From: Phycomyces nitens
Lineage: Eukaryota > Mucoromycota > Mucoromycetes > Mucorales > Phycomycetaceae
Reading direction: 5' to 3'
DNA length: 64,000 nt
Assembly (NCBI GenBank): GCA_022702545.1
Contig: JAHRBC010000001.1
Location: 5,952,001 to 6,016,000, forward strand
The notes under the pieces are model-generated. The model had not been told where the DNA came from. It did no database searches and saw only the letters and a program-made list of their open reading frames with translations. A program made the position numbers and the translations under genes. How positions within the stretch are numbered: position 1 is the first letter of the stretch; every line of letters begins with the position of its first letter. Below are positions 10,740 through 22,332 of the stretch, in pieces.

Positions 10740-13700
10740 TTGGCTCTATAATAAGGAATCTCTTATTCCATACAAACCCAATAGCTTCTCCGCTTCGATG
10801 CATTGACCAGTCCAGCCTTTTTGTCCACAATTAACTAGGTCTCCCTCACCCGACTTTAGTCTCTTTATTCTAGGGGCCATTAAAGCCACACCACCAACTC
10901 CGCGTTCGTGCAATGGACCGTCTTCAGAACGCTCAATTGTACAAGAAAACGCGGTTTCCGAGAGACAACGTTGCCCTGAGACTGCAATAGCCGAGACATT
11001 AACAAGTCAAATGAAGTCTGGTCCAATATGGCCCAATTCAGCCCTAGATTCCAATTAATGCCCAAAGATCATACAACTGAACATATATAGCTGTCAATAT
11101 TTTTAATTCCCAACTATGGCATTAAATTATATACATTATAATTATTTTTCTGAACAAACACACAACATATTCTCAATGTATATCTCTTCAATTAAGCTCC
11201 TATAGCTAAATAACAACAGAATCCCATAAATCTCGGTCGGCTTTGTCCGGATCTGACAGTAGGGTCGGAAGCACAGAGGAGGGACCCACAACCTTCTCAA
11301 CAAAGAATGATCCGGTAGCCAGCTGTCACACGTAGGACTCTTTTAGCATAAAGGCCTCTTGGAGAAGGTGAAGTGTCTCAATGATCTGCCTTTTGAGGCG
11401 TATTTTCTTGCTGTTTTATCGTCATTATGTGTTGAAAATCATGATTACCAGCGCCACCCAGCTCTAGAGAAAAAATTTAAATGATATTCCAGTGCGGTGA
11501 TCAACTACATCAATAATGGTAAACCAACATCAAGACACTGGCTTTATTTAGCCCACTACCCGATCTTTTTTTTATGTCTCCGTTTTTCAGTGGACGGTAT
11601 CACCACTGCTCTACTTGGACGAGAAAAAGGAGCGGCGCTCGACAGTATGAGTATACACATCTGAATTTACGCGTAGATGTATTCGGCTCGGTCTTGTTCT
11701 TGCATTTATTTTATTTTACTATTGTCGCCCTTTTTAATTGTTGCCTTGGATACTTAATTCGATCGTGCCAACCGACTCATTGACGTATTAAAAAAAGTAG
11801 CTGTCCAACATCCTGCGTGGGGCAAGACAGGATTACGTCGATATCGGACCTTTGTACGACTTGTACCAAAGACTATACTATAAGGTATACATTATAGCCA
11901 AGTAAGCTTTTTAAAAATCAAGCAGAGACGGAATAAGAAGATTATTTGGATCCGAAAATCTGGTGAAAACAAGATTTTTTTCTTTATTTTTTGCTAAAAC
12001 GTTTTAAATGGGACCACATCGGTAAAGAAGCACACCATTATTATGTTCATATTGACAATTTGATCATTCTCTTTTTTGGTTCTAACAGTCTATGCGAAAA
12101 GAGGACAAATCCCGAACATCCACATGGAGAATGTCGTGGGTCCATCTTTGTAGTACCCTGTACGACACCTACAGAACTCTCTAGTGATTTGTCCTACAAA
12201 ATCCACACATATACGACGGTTGGCTGAAATCTGAATCGGCTCGGTACCTTCCTCTTTCCGAGAGGGCGGGTGTGGTGGCTCTGCAAAATAAAGAGAGAAA
12301 GGGGTGGAACAGACGTTACGCATCGAATGTCCACAGTAACTAGGAAATATTCCGATCACTCTAGATCATTTTATTCTACTGTGTATTTTGCCTCCCTGTC
12401 AATAATGCTTTTTTTTAAATGTAAGCTTTAGCGTTCTTGCTTTGTTTTAGTGTTTTATAAATGTGCCTTGGTCTAGTAGAAGTATAAACAACTGATAGAC
12501 ACGCTTATTTAATATAGGTTACCAGGTAATAGAGACAAGATACTATATTTGACATCAGGAGACATTTAAAGAATTATTACAAAAAAAGGGGGGGAAACGG
12601 CTTAAAACAGGCTACAAAATTATCTTGTTCCTGAATTATTTCATAATCTGCCCAATCACCCGAGATTCAAGCAAGAGGTTTATTAGCATTTAATTCATGG
12701 ACTGATATATAATCAAAATACCTTGCTATATTGCAGTTCATATTATTAAATGAGGTGTTTAATATATGTAATAATTAATACCTGGTCAACCCTATGTTTT
12801 ATCGGCAAGGAAACCAAAGAGTTGCCGAAGATATGGGTTAGAGATCAGGTTTTAGCCAAGTTAAGTAAAAATGTAATTAATTAATTAATTAAAAATGCAT
12901 ATGCTTAAAGCAGATTATTAGACTATAACTCAAAAACATTTCTTCTGGTTCACCATTTATTTTTCTTTTTCTTTTTCTCTTAATGAGCCAGTTTCCAATC
13001 CTACACAATCCTTCCATCTCCCCTTTCTTCGCCCTTTTCTTGGACACAGAACTTTAACTTTATGGAAATTTATTTCTACTTTTAAAGAATTTTATTTCGT
13101 CTCCTCAAGTTTTCAAAGGCAACACAAATATCCCAAATCAGGGCAATTTATTTAGGATTCTAGTGTTTCATCTTTAATTCTCGGTGCAAAGCTGTCTGCA
13201 TTTCTGGTAGCATTAATATGATGCAGAATATACTCATCTCTTGTCATTTAGTCTATGCAAATACTAACCTTTGACCTAATAAACCATAGCACTCAGGGAT
13301 TTAGACTTGCATATTCTATAGATACTCGATACTTTTGTAGGCATGTCCGTGCGAGCATTAAAACCCCAATATTTGATTCACAACAACCATTTTTATCAAT
13401 AAATACACACACACACATAGTATACAAGATTTCTTTGTAACAGCCTTCTTGTTCTATTCCCACACTTTACAACTTTAATAATGTGTAATATACCCAAGAA
13501 ATATCTCGATATATTTTTTTTTAAAAAAAAAGTATTGGTTTTTTTAAGGGGGCCACCTAGTCCATAAGGACAGGTGAAAATAAAGATTTCTTGGAAAACA
13601 AAATGGGCAGCCAACAGGTACCAGACTCTGTATAAAATTATGCCCTGTGTAAAACCAGGCTATAAGTATATCCTTGCCCTATTCACTTCTTTATTTTGAA

Positions 13701-14454
13701 GAAAGTTACTGAAAATATTTGCCACCGAAAAAAGGAATAATGCTATATCGATTCTCTTTTTCTTTATATATTGCCATCTAACTTGCTATGGAGTGTCTGA
13801 GTGAACCGATCAATGTTACCTATCCAATTATTAGACCATTTGAAATCATTTCATCGAGTAATACCACACATGCTATACGGTTTTCAAGATCAAAAACAGC
13901 CCTTTCCATTTTCATGGCAAACCACGCGAGATTTCTTCCGTGTTTGGTAGACGCACAAACGACAAAAGTAGATTAGTTCAAGCATAAAGACAATACCGCA
14001 CATTGTCCAATTAGATATCCAGAACAGAGAACAAAAGAGTCCACAGTTCGATTTCAACTTGTCCAAAAGAAATAAACATATTGACATTAACTAAACTCAT
14101 TTGATTGTTGTAAGGAACATTCGATGTTTTATTACTGGTCTTTAAAGGACCAATTGATCAATTTCGTATCCTATCTGCCCAAGTGAAAATACCTTGATTA
14201 ATCCGTACAACTTGACCGTTTAAGGAATAATATCAAATAAATCATATCAGTCATGACACTCAAAAACATTTTGCCAATCTCCAACCAAGACAGTGGTTAT
14301 TATTGATACAATCGTTATCCTCATTATAGAATAAAATGCTCATTAATGAATATTCAATGAGTACCAACTGTTAAATAACAAAATACCAATTATCGATTCA
14401 ATTGATAATAACCACTAGAATTCAATTATTAAATCTAGAAAATAAAGAAAATGC
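10740..14454. other. 3.7-kb intergenic region with weak coding-like relics
   Basis: No gene supported. Three GC-richer minus-strand stretches (10880-11065, about 11215-11425, 12090-12359) read as plausible protein fragments but contain stops, lack splice links and match no family I know. The rest is AT-rich, with (TTAA)n near 12880 and a T9A9 palindrome near 13514-13531. Confidence 0.4.
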
Positions 14455-14463
14455 AAAAAAAAA
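14455..14463 (-). terminator. Pol III terminator of U6
   Basis: Nine consecutive T residues on the coding strand directly after the U6 body, the standard RNA polymerase III stop signal. Confidence 0.85.
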
Positions 14464-14519
14464 TCTGCTCCGTAGAGCGTTCCATCTCAGAAGTTTAGTG
14501 TCATCCTTGTGCAGGGGCC

Positions 14520-14551
<32 letters not shown>

Positions 14552-14574
14552 ATATGTGACAGAGGTGCAAGCAC
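14459..14574 (-). ncRNA. U6: U6 spliceosomal snRNA
   Basis: On the minus strand the sequence runs from GTGCTTGCACC through ATTGGAACGATACAGAGAAG, ATTAGCATGGCCCCTGCACA and AGGATGACAC to GGAACGCTCTACGG. It matches the conserved U6 core: the ACAGAGA box that pairs with the 5' splice site, the AGC triad, the U4/U6 pairing region and the 3' internal stem-loop. U6 forms the catalytic core of the spliceosome. A run of nine T residues (14455-14463 on the complement) is the RNA polymerase III terminator. A TATA-like stretch lies about 25-35 bp upstream. The 3' tail after the ISL differs from the human one, as expected. The exact 3' end is uncertain by a few bases. Confidence 0.93.
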
Positions 14575-14599
14575 TTGTCGATTAATTTTTTATGATATT

Positions 14600-17500
14600 T
14601 TTGAATTATAAGTAGGATAATTTAAGATTTATACAGACTTGTGGGTTAAATTTTTATTTATATACTAAAAGTAAATTTACTCGATTTCTTTTATATATTA
14701 ATAATCAAAATATTGAATGAATATATACAATATATCTATCTTTGTCTTTAATACAAGTAGATTAATACATAGTCATGTATTTCTGCTAAAGAATTCTAGA
14801 TAAAAACATATTATTTGAAAGACTATCTAATCATCATCAGAGTTACTTGCAGATTCAAGGTCCTACTAATGATGCTGATTTACACCAAAATTACCGGTTC
14901 AAGTATCACTTTGAATAATCAAAGAATGGATAAAAGTATTTGGATAGCTGTATAAATTATATGACGGCTTATGATATTTTTGCAGCATTATCTTTATATA
15001 TACCATGTTCTATATATACAGTGTCTTTTACTGTGCAAAGGTCATGTAAGCATAACCATGATCGTGGACCTTGAAAAGGCGGCATAATTACAGCCATTTC
15101 TAAACATTGTGGTAGAGGCGCAGTCAATATGCAATTCCAGACCTTATTACTATACTTGTTCAAAAACTTGCCCGAATAAATAATTTAAAGTGGTTTCCAA
15201 GTGATACATTTGGTTTGGATAGATTTAGTGAATGTTGGGAATCAGGGCAGGATTCTCATGGTATGCTCCAGTTGCAACAGTGTTTTCAAGACATTGAAAA
15301 ATACCGCATACTAGGTTTTAGCATTGTACTTGGCTATGAAAAAAAATGTTTTCTAGTTTGCATGTCAAGCTAATAAAGATATCAGACATACAAAGAATAT
15401 ATATATGATGTTTAAACTAAGTAAAAAGGATCTTTTACATTACATGCTTTGCGAGAATGTACATGTAAGTTTTCTGGTTATATACAGAGGTTAAATTCTC
15501 TAGATTAATTATCTTTTTTGCCAAGTCTTATAGGTAACAAGATGGCGAGAGTTAAAAAAAATTGACCTTGTATTTCAACTATTTCAAAGTTTTGACTATA
15601 ATATTGAGCTTATAATTGTAGATGTAGCTTTTCTGACTGTTATAAACAACTATAAATCTATATACATGACTTTATAGGTATTCTGCAGCCAGAGAAGATA
15701 TTATGACCTCAAAAAGTGAATTAATTAGAGCTGGTATACAATCATTTGTCGTGATAAGCAATTGATTAGCTATACAATAGATGGAGCTCTCCGTAGGTTT
15801 TCAATTTTGGCTATTTAAATACTCTGATTTTTGACTCCATAATCAATTATTATATACCAGGTGCTTGGATAAAATAGACTAGATGGACCATTAATCTTTT
15901 TGAAGTTCACTATCTTTATGAGAGTGATGGTCTTATCCTGTGTACACAAGATTAATTTGATCCAAGTGCATGGAAGTTTCTTCTTCTGGAATTTAGTTGC
16001 AAAAGTAAGTATAATATCCTTTTCTAAAACAGGTTTGTTGAACGAGGCTTCTATGATCTTTTAAGATTACTATTTCAACGTTTAAAAGCATATCTTGAAG
16101 CCACTGTTGCTTTTTTGCTCATATAAAAGACAATTGGCAATGTACTTTGAGTAGAATTCCAAATTAAGTGATAAAAAAAACCCCCAATTGTACTAAAGCA
16201 ACTATAATATCAATTGTCCTTTAACACAGCTAGTATGTACAAGGTAAGCTATCAATAAAAAGAGAGGCAGGAACAATGTGTCTTTAAAGGCAATAAAGTA
16301 TCTTATTATACTCCAAAAACATACACAAGAGACCTCATATCCACTCGTATCATAAATAGACAATTGTGCTTAGCTTTGGTACATATCAACACTAAATTTC
16401 TGAAAGAGGGGATCAAATGAGTGAAAATATAGATTGCGGTGATACATTAAATGGGCTAAATACTATTTTATAACCATTAGACGGTTCTTTGGAAGTAAGT
16501 TTGTGTTGATGATCAATTTGTCTTTACTGCAATAAAAAAAATACAATTTAAGCCATTTAAAAACTGTTATGCTCGCCGATGGTTTGATATAAGCTTTTCT
16601 GCACACGTAGTACAATGCCCCTGAAAGTACCAGCCTCACTACTTATTATGGAAATTGTTATATTTTTAACAGGCAAAAAGTAGCACTGATTATGGCCTCA
16701 ATCTCTTCAGTTTCTAAGCACACTTTATGGTCCTTTGAACGAATTATTTTTTGTAATATATATATATATAATATAGGTCTGAAAGAATATATAGGCGAGT
16801 CGCTTTCAATTATTAAAAACCCATCATTGTATCTATTTTATTTTGGATACTATATTGGAGATGTAGATTTGTATATTACAAGGCTTGGCAACAGAATATT
16901 CACTTGTTACAGCAATTGATTTGGCCCTGTTAAAATACATTATTTATGCGAGAATTCTGAACAATACATCGGTTGTTGGCAATAACGGTGTCCCATGTTG
17001 TTTTCAAAGGAATGAATACTAGGATACTTCTGTATCCCTATAATTTAAAAAAGAAGTCTGACATTTGATGTTTTGGGGCCTAGGAGAGTGTGATTTTGGA
17101 CAGTGTTGGTTGAAGGGCGGAAAGATCATACTAGCTTTGGGTATAGCACATGATAAACCCTGAAAAAAAATTACAAGTTTTCTTGCTATTGGCAAATCCA
17201 TGTAACTGGGAGTTTCATACACACATATACCCATATTTTATTGAATTTTAGTTTTTGAAGACATAAGAGTAAACCAATGTTATTCATTCCATACTCTTGA
17301 TGTTATAATCAACTATTTTCTTATATAATATTGTTAGGATGCAGGATTCTCGTATTACATATATTTGCTTTTTTTTTTTAAAAAAAAAGCTTTTTAATCT
17401 ATAAAATACACAACATAATTCTTTTTTTTTTAAAAAAATGCTTTAAAAATTATTCGTGTTTATTTGTTAAAATTAATCATGAACTAAAAGTCATTATGCT

Positions 17501-17820
17501 AAATATTCAGGTAACATCAATATAAGTCAGGAACATCCTTTATAATCCAGTTTTCTCGTGTTAAAACATTGAGAAAACCTCTTTTTAGTGTTCCAAGTAT
17601 ATATATATATATATAATATTTGGTTAGCTTCATACATATGGTATAGTAACGTATATTATGTAGAATTCTCAATCAAAAATCAATTTATAATACAGAAAAG
17701 ACTATTGAATTAATATATTAAAAGGAACAATAAGAATTTCTATCATATACAGCATTAGTTAAAGACATCGTCAAGTCAATTTCCAAAGTAAACTTCATAC
17801 TAAAAATTTCATAAGCGTAT
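14600..17820. other. 3.2-kb AT-rich intergenic region
   Basis: No gene supported. It carries two T-run/A-run palindromes close together (17368-17390 and 17421-17437), a diverged repeat copy at 17504-17586 and a (TA)n tract near 17600. Confidence 0.45.
17504..17586. repeat. Diverged dispersed repeat, copy 2 of the second family
   Basis: Partner of 5888-5970. It shares ATATTCAGGTAACATCAATA, ATCCTTTATAATCCAG, CTCGTGT and GAAAACCTCTTTT in the same order. The T/A-rich palindromic tract upstream is present near both copies. Confidence 0.55.
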
Positions 17821-18302
17821 GTTTTCCTTATTTTATTTTACTGGTCAGGATTAGAAATTTGGCTTGTGGTTTTCATTATTCTGACATACATTGGTCCTAC
17901 ACCAAAACTATGGGGTCCAAAAGGCTATTAACATATGTACAAATGTTGAAAGCCAAGATATAACACAGAAATTATTATGAGTGCTCAATATAAAGTATAG
18001 TCATCAGTAGTACATCTAATCACTGAATTAATTGTTGAGCTAATTATTCAAAAACAAAAAGAATCGCCTGTGAATATTGGAAGGTATGGTTGTATTTGGA
18101 TGATAAGTTCTTTATTGTTTTTATATACTACAGTTAATTATCAACTAATAGTACATCTATTCATTTGGTAAAAAAAAACTGTGGAATATTTAATGAGAAT
18201 GAAGATAGAGATGATCTTTGTCAAAAAGGTAGAGAGTTGTAAGAGAACCAGTCTCTTAAATAATAATGAGATGCAATATTTTTTGTTAATGTTCAAAGAA
18301 AC

Positions 18303-18959
18303 TTAGATCTCGGTCCACTTGATCTTGCCGATACCCTTGTTCATGTTGCCAATGATCTGCTTGAAGAGGATGGGAGTAAGATCGAGATCACCGTGTTTGC
18401 AGCCAGGGCAGGCATCATTGACTGTGGCAACGACAGACTTTCCACTGGGACCAGTGATGCGAATCTTCTTGCCACACCACTTGCTCTTCTTGCTCATGTT
18501 ACCGTACTGGCTCTTGTTCAAGGCAACAATTTTTGATGAGGAGGATTCCTTGGGGCCACAGGCACCCCAGACACCACCTTCAGTCTCGGGAATGAACCAT
18601 GTAGCAGTTCCTCCGTAAGTTGGGTGGTTGGATTTCTTTGCAGTTGTCTTTGAAGATTTCTTGGTGGTTTTTGTAGTCTTCTTTTTTGTGGTCTTCTTTG
18701 TAGTCTTCTTCTTTGTAGTCTTCTTTGTAGTCTTCTTTTTTGTAGTCTTCTTTGTAGTCTTCTTTTTTGTAGTCTTCTTTGTAGTCTTCTTTCTTTTTTC
18801 CAAAAGGTGACCATATTCGGAATTGACGGGATCATCAATGAAGGAGGCTAATTCAGTGCCAGCATCAGGAGCAGGAGTAGGAGCAGGAGCAGGAGCGGCT
18901 ACAGTCAATGTACAGGCAACGGCAACGAGAAGACCAACGACGGAAATGAGGCGAACCAT
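18303..18959 (-). CDS. Secreted double-psi beta-barrel protein with Lys/Thr repeat (copy B)
   Basis: An intronless 218-residue protein, paralogous to copy A. Its signal peptide (residues 1-21) is near identical. A longer Ala/Pro-rich spacer follows, then LEKRK with a likely Kex2 site, and then about 50 residues of TTKKTTKKK-type repeats ending SSKTTAKKS. The double-psi beta-barrel (GTATWFIPETEGG, NDACPGCKHGDLDLTP) closes the protein. The repeat is encoded by a 27-bp tandem DNA unit (about 18670-18800) and is absent from copy A. The strongly basic linker could bind acidic wall polymers, which is inference. Copies A and B share 162 identical bases across the domain core (10130-10291 and 18451-18612). 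Confidence 0.88.
   Translation of the reverse strand: MVRLISVVGLLVAVACTLTVAAPAPAPTPAPDAGTELASFIDDPVNSEYGHLLEKRKKTTKKTTKKKTTKKTTKKKTTKKTTKKKTTKKTTKKKTTKTTKKSSKTTAKKSNHPTYGGTATWFIPETEGGVWGACGPKESSSSKIVALNKSQYGNMSKKSKWCGKKIRITGPSGKSVVATVNDACPGCKHGDLDLTPILFKQIIGNMNKGIGKIKWTEI
18668..18800 (-). repeat. 27-bp coding tandem repeat (Lys/Thr)
   Basis: The unit on the plus strand alternates TTTGTAGTCTTCTT blocks with small T-run variation. On the coding strand it gives TTKKTTKKK, repeated about four times with degenerate ends. It lies inside copy B only, so it arose after the duplication or was lost from copy A. Confidence 0.85.
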
Positions 18960-19098
18960 GTTTGTGATTTGATTTGAATTGGATTGGATATGAAAGAGTT
19001 AAGAATCAAAACGACCAGCGTAGAGATATAGAGGAATAAAAGAGTGAAAGAGAGATGTAAAGGTGAGATTCTATTGTTCTTCCGAGTCAATTATGGCT

Positions 19099-19110
19099 CC
19101 TTTTATATGT
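19099..19110 (-). promoter_or_regulatory. TATA box of copy B
   Basis: CATATAAAAGG on the minus strand, about 140 bp before the start at 18959, inside the 45-bp block that is conserved with copy A. Confidence 0.65.
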
Positions 19111-19278
19111 GCCAAATTCAACTCTGTTAATTGCAAATACAATATGTGTAGCCAATTACGAGAGCAGCCAAAGTGGGAACAGATATTAGTTGCCTGATAG
19201 AACACACTGAGTTACAGTAAAATTGAACTGGTCAGGTACCGCAAAATAACAGTTTTTCTAGAAAATAAAAACAATATC

Positions 19279-19395
19279 GGAAATAAACCTTGTACGTCAG
19301 AAATAAATGTTGCACAATTCAGAAATAAATGTTACACTGCCCAGAAATGAAAAGGCTTCACAATCCAGAAATGAAGACTTCACAATTCAGAAACA
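19279..19395. repeat. About 22-bp tandem repeat upstream of copy B
   Basis: Five to six degenerate units of 20-24 bp, each starting CAGAAAT(A/G)AA and ending CACAAT(T/C) or a variant (TTGCACAATT, TTACACTGCC, TTCACAATC, TTCACAATT). The array sits about 170 bp upstream of the copy B TATA box. Copy A has no such array at the equivalent place. Confidence 0.75.
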
Positions 19396-19399
19396 TTTT

Positions 19400-21082
19400 T
19401 TATATGTTGACTTTTGCTTTTCGCACTATTTGAAAGACCCGTTTGTTTGCCCTATAGTTGGGGCATCTTAGCACCGTTTTGTTCTTTTGTCAAAAATAAT
19501 ATCATAGAAAAAAAAAGTGTTAAAAACAATAGTAATGATTTATTGAATAGATATTATCAAATTAAGCTTCAAATGAAGAAGCCAAGTCTCTTATATTGTG
19601 TTGATAAAGATCGACTAGAGAGACGTATTTGTAAGCTTCAGCTTACTAAAGTTCTCTTTGACTACTTGACGTATATTCCCCAATTGAACGCTTATTGAGA
19701 TTGTTATTATATTACAAAGGGAAATTGAATAATTTTACAAGCCCTTGACCGTTTCTTGGAGTTATAAGGGTAAATTGGAGCCAAGGCTACTTTATTTATT
19801 GATATATTCAAAGATAATTTGGACGAATGACTCTTTAGACTTTATTATTATCTTCAAGTATACTTTACTATGATGTATTCAATTATATGTTGTTGTTTTT
19901 TGGTATCGCTAGACAATATATCAGAATTATCAAGTATTTAATTGACTAAACGCTCCCAATTCAGTGAATTGATCTCTGATCTTACGAGATGGTACTGGAA
20001 GTTTGCTCTGCATATGCGTGCAAGGTTTAAGTGCGCGAAAAAAAATCTGGGCGGAAAAGTTTGATCCGTACATTAAAAAAAAACTAGTACAAGCTTTGAG
20101 AATACAGAGGATTTAAACACGCGACTGGGATAGGCCAAGCAATAAAAAATACATTTCTATAAGAGGGTACATATAATATAGCATTTTATATTTGTATATT
20201 GTGTATTGACTATATACTAAACATAAATAATCAAACTCAATCTGTATTACGCGAGCTATCGGGTCTAACAAACGCTATAATGTTAGAATATGGGTGCTCA
20301 GAACGATGACTCTTTTGAAGTATATAGTAGAAAGCACTAATATAAAAGCTTGGGCTTCGTTTGTTATCTTATCACGTTTTATAGAGACATATCCAAAATA
20401 TTATAGATTCTCGGAAGATTGTTAGGATTTTGTGAGTAGTAATAGTCTATTTTCCATTTATAATCATTTATCATTTTATTTTATTTTTGTTTGCGTAGAA
20501 AGAAAAATTCCGAGTTTTTGTTATAATAGCAACCCCTGTTATATTTCGCTTGATATTAATTGTAATTTCTTACGATTCTTATAATGTTTGCTGCTGACTA
20601 CCAGCAAATAGCCAAGATGGAAAGTTTATACTTGAAAATGACAGGGTCATAATTTATTAATTCAAAGTAAAGCTCAAGCATATCCAAAAAATAATAATAA
20701 TAAATATCTGGAAAGGTAAATACTAATGCATTGTTTACTTATACATATTGTAGTTTGCGATTAATAAAAGGTAGTCTATCTTTTCTATGCCTGGTCCGGT
20801 TATAATAATATTCAGCTCTTTAAAAGTGCCTCAAACAAACGAAAGCTGGATAAATATACGTATCTTTTTATACCATAAGATTGATAATGAGTAATAGTTG
20901 ATTTACTAAAGACTAGGTTTATTTACATGAATACAAAGGAAATATTAAAAGCCTTTTTTTATGCTGGAGAGAATGTATTCATATTCCCGAGTATGTCCTG
21001 ATCTTTAGGCCACCATTTTTTTTATTTTTGCAAAGATCTATTGTTTTTTTTTTTTTAAAAAAAAAGCAAGAGTTTTTTAATT
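19400..21082. other. AT-rich intergenic region
   Basis: No gene supported. The 94-residue open frame at 19414-19698 has no recognisable family. The stretch ends in a T13A9 tract immediately outside the left transposon terminus. Confidence 0.45.
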
Positions 21083-21170
21083 CAGGGTTTTCACATTAAA
21101 ATCTGGTTTGCAACCAACAATTTAACCGTTATGCACGCTTTAATAAAACTGAATAACACGTATTGATATT
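21083..21170 (+). repeat. Left terminal inverted repeat of the Tc1/mariner-type element
   Basis: Starts CAGGGTTTTCACATTAAAAT and includes AACCGTTATGCACGC and TTTAATAAAACTGAATA. It pairs inversely with 22333-22420. Confidence 0.88.
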
Positions 21171-21386
21171 GAGATTTGAGCACGTACGCACCCATAAAAT
21201 AAAATAAAAATATTTCAATAATATTTAATAACTATCTTTACAATAAACACAACCAACAACTTTACCGCACCACTGAACAGCAAGCTAAATCAAGAAAATA
21301 AGACAAGAAAGAGATCATGGCGCCCTCAAGCAACAAGATCTCTTCATACTCGAAAGCTTATAATTGAAAAAAAAAGCACGAATCAA

Positions 21387-22190
21387 TTGAAGAATCCAAC
21401 AGAAATTGTTTCTGTGATAGTCAAGAGATTCGAAGAAACACGCGCCACTATGCATAAGCTCTCTGGTGGAAATAGACATAGAAAAATTAAGGAGCACCAC
21501 AGAAACTTTATCCTTGACATTATTGATGAAAACAATACTGTGAGAAGAGATCAAGGCGCAACTACTGGGAAAACTTTGATGACATATCAAGTATTAAAAC
21601 CTCCACATTGTGCAAGTCTCTTAACAAGGTTGAGAGAATTACGTTGAAAAGATCAACACCAATTGAGAAAAAGAGAAATAAATTCGTGATGAGTCTTCAG
21701 CCAAAATGAATAGTATACAACCAGAATTGTATATTGGTAGATGAGGTAGGGCTCAGCATCAACATGGCAAAGGGTCAGGCTAAATCCAAGGCAGAAGAAT
21801 CAGCTCTGGCGACAGTAAAAACCAAGAGAGCCAAGAATATCACTGTTCTTTTTGCCTTGTCTTTTAAAGGTATTGAATTTCTCCAGGTCAAGATGGTTAA
21901 TGGTGATACTACTGGTATGTTGTTATAAAGTTCATTTTATTTGTGCAAATAATGGTTTTAATTAAATATTTAGGTCTATTACTCAACACGACCAATTTTC
22001 AGAGTTTATCCAGAAGCTGGTAGAGAATTTGGATGAAGCAAACTCAAGACCTTGCCACCTTGTAATGGATTTTGTTATTATCTATCACAGCCCTGGGCAC
22101 TGTGAGTGATTAAGGACAAGAAACAAGCATTCGACCAACTTTTTGCCTTCATACTCTCCTTTTTAGAACCTGTTAGGGTGTTTCTCCTTG
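21387..22190 (+). pseudogene. Broken Tc1/mariner-type transposase
   Basis: Three transposase motifs can be followed in changing frames. An N-terminal helix-turn-helix-like segment lies at 21387-21647. The first catalytic aspartate is in VDEVGLSINM near 21735, followed by KTKRAKNITVLFALSFKGIE. The second is in HLVMDFVIIYHSPGHCE (about 22055-22106). The glutamate of the DDE triad is in FLPSYSPFLEPVRVF about 33 codons later. Stops (for example at 22107) and frameshifts interrupt it, and the usual Asn after the second Asp is Phe. It is therefore inactive. Confidence 0.82.
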
Positions 22191-22332
22191 AGATACTCAA
22201 TGCCAGTATCTATGTCATTACAATATAAGACTGTGAATGATGTATTAGGCATCCCCAGTGTCTTTATACGAACGATGTATCGTATCAACTTGGAAATAAA
22301 TTTGAACTTTATTTTATGTGTGTTCAAATTCC

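Noticed and set aside
18628..18810. Plus-strand open frame of Phe/Val repeats
   Set aside because: It is the antisense reading of the Lys/Thr repeat in secreted protein copy B.
19414..19698. 94-residue plus-strand frame
   Set aside because: Lys/Leu-rich with no recognisable domain; sits in AT-rich DNA between a repeat array and a transposon.
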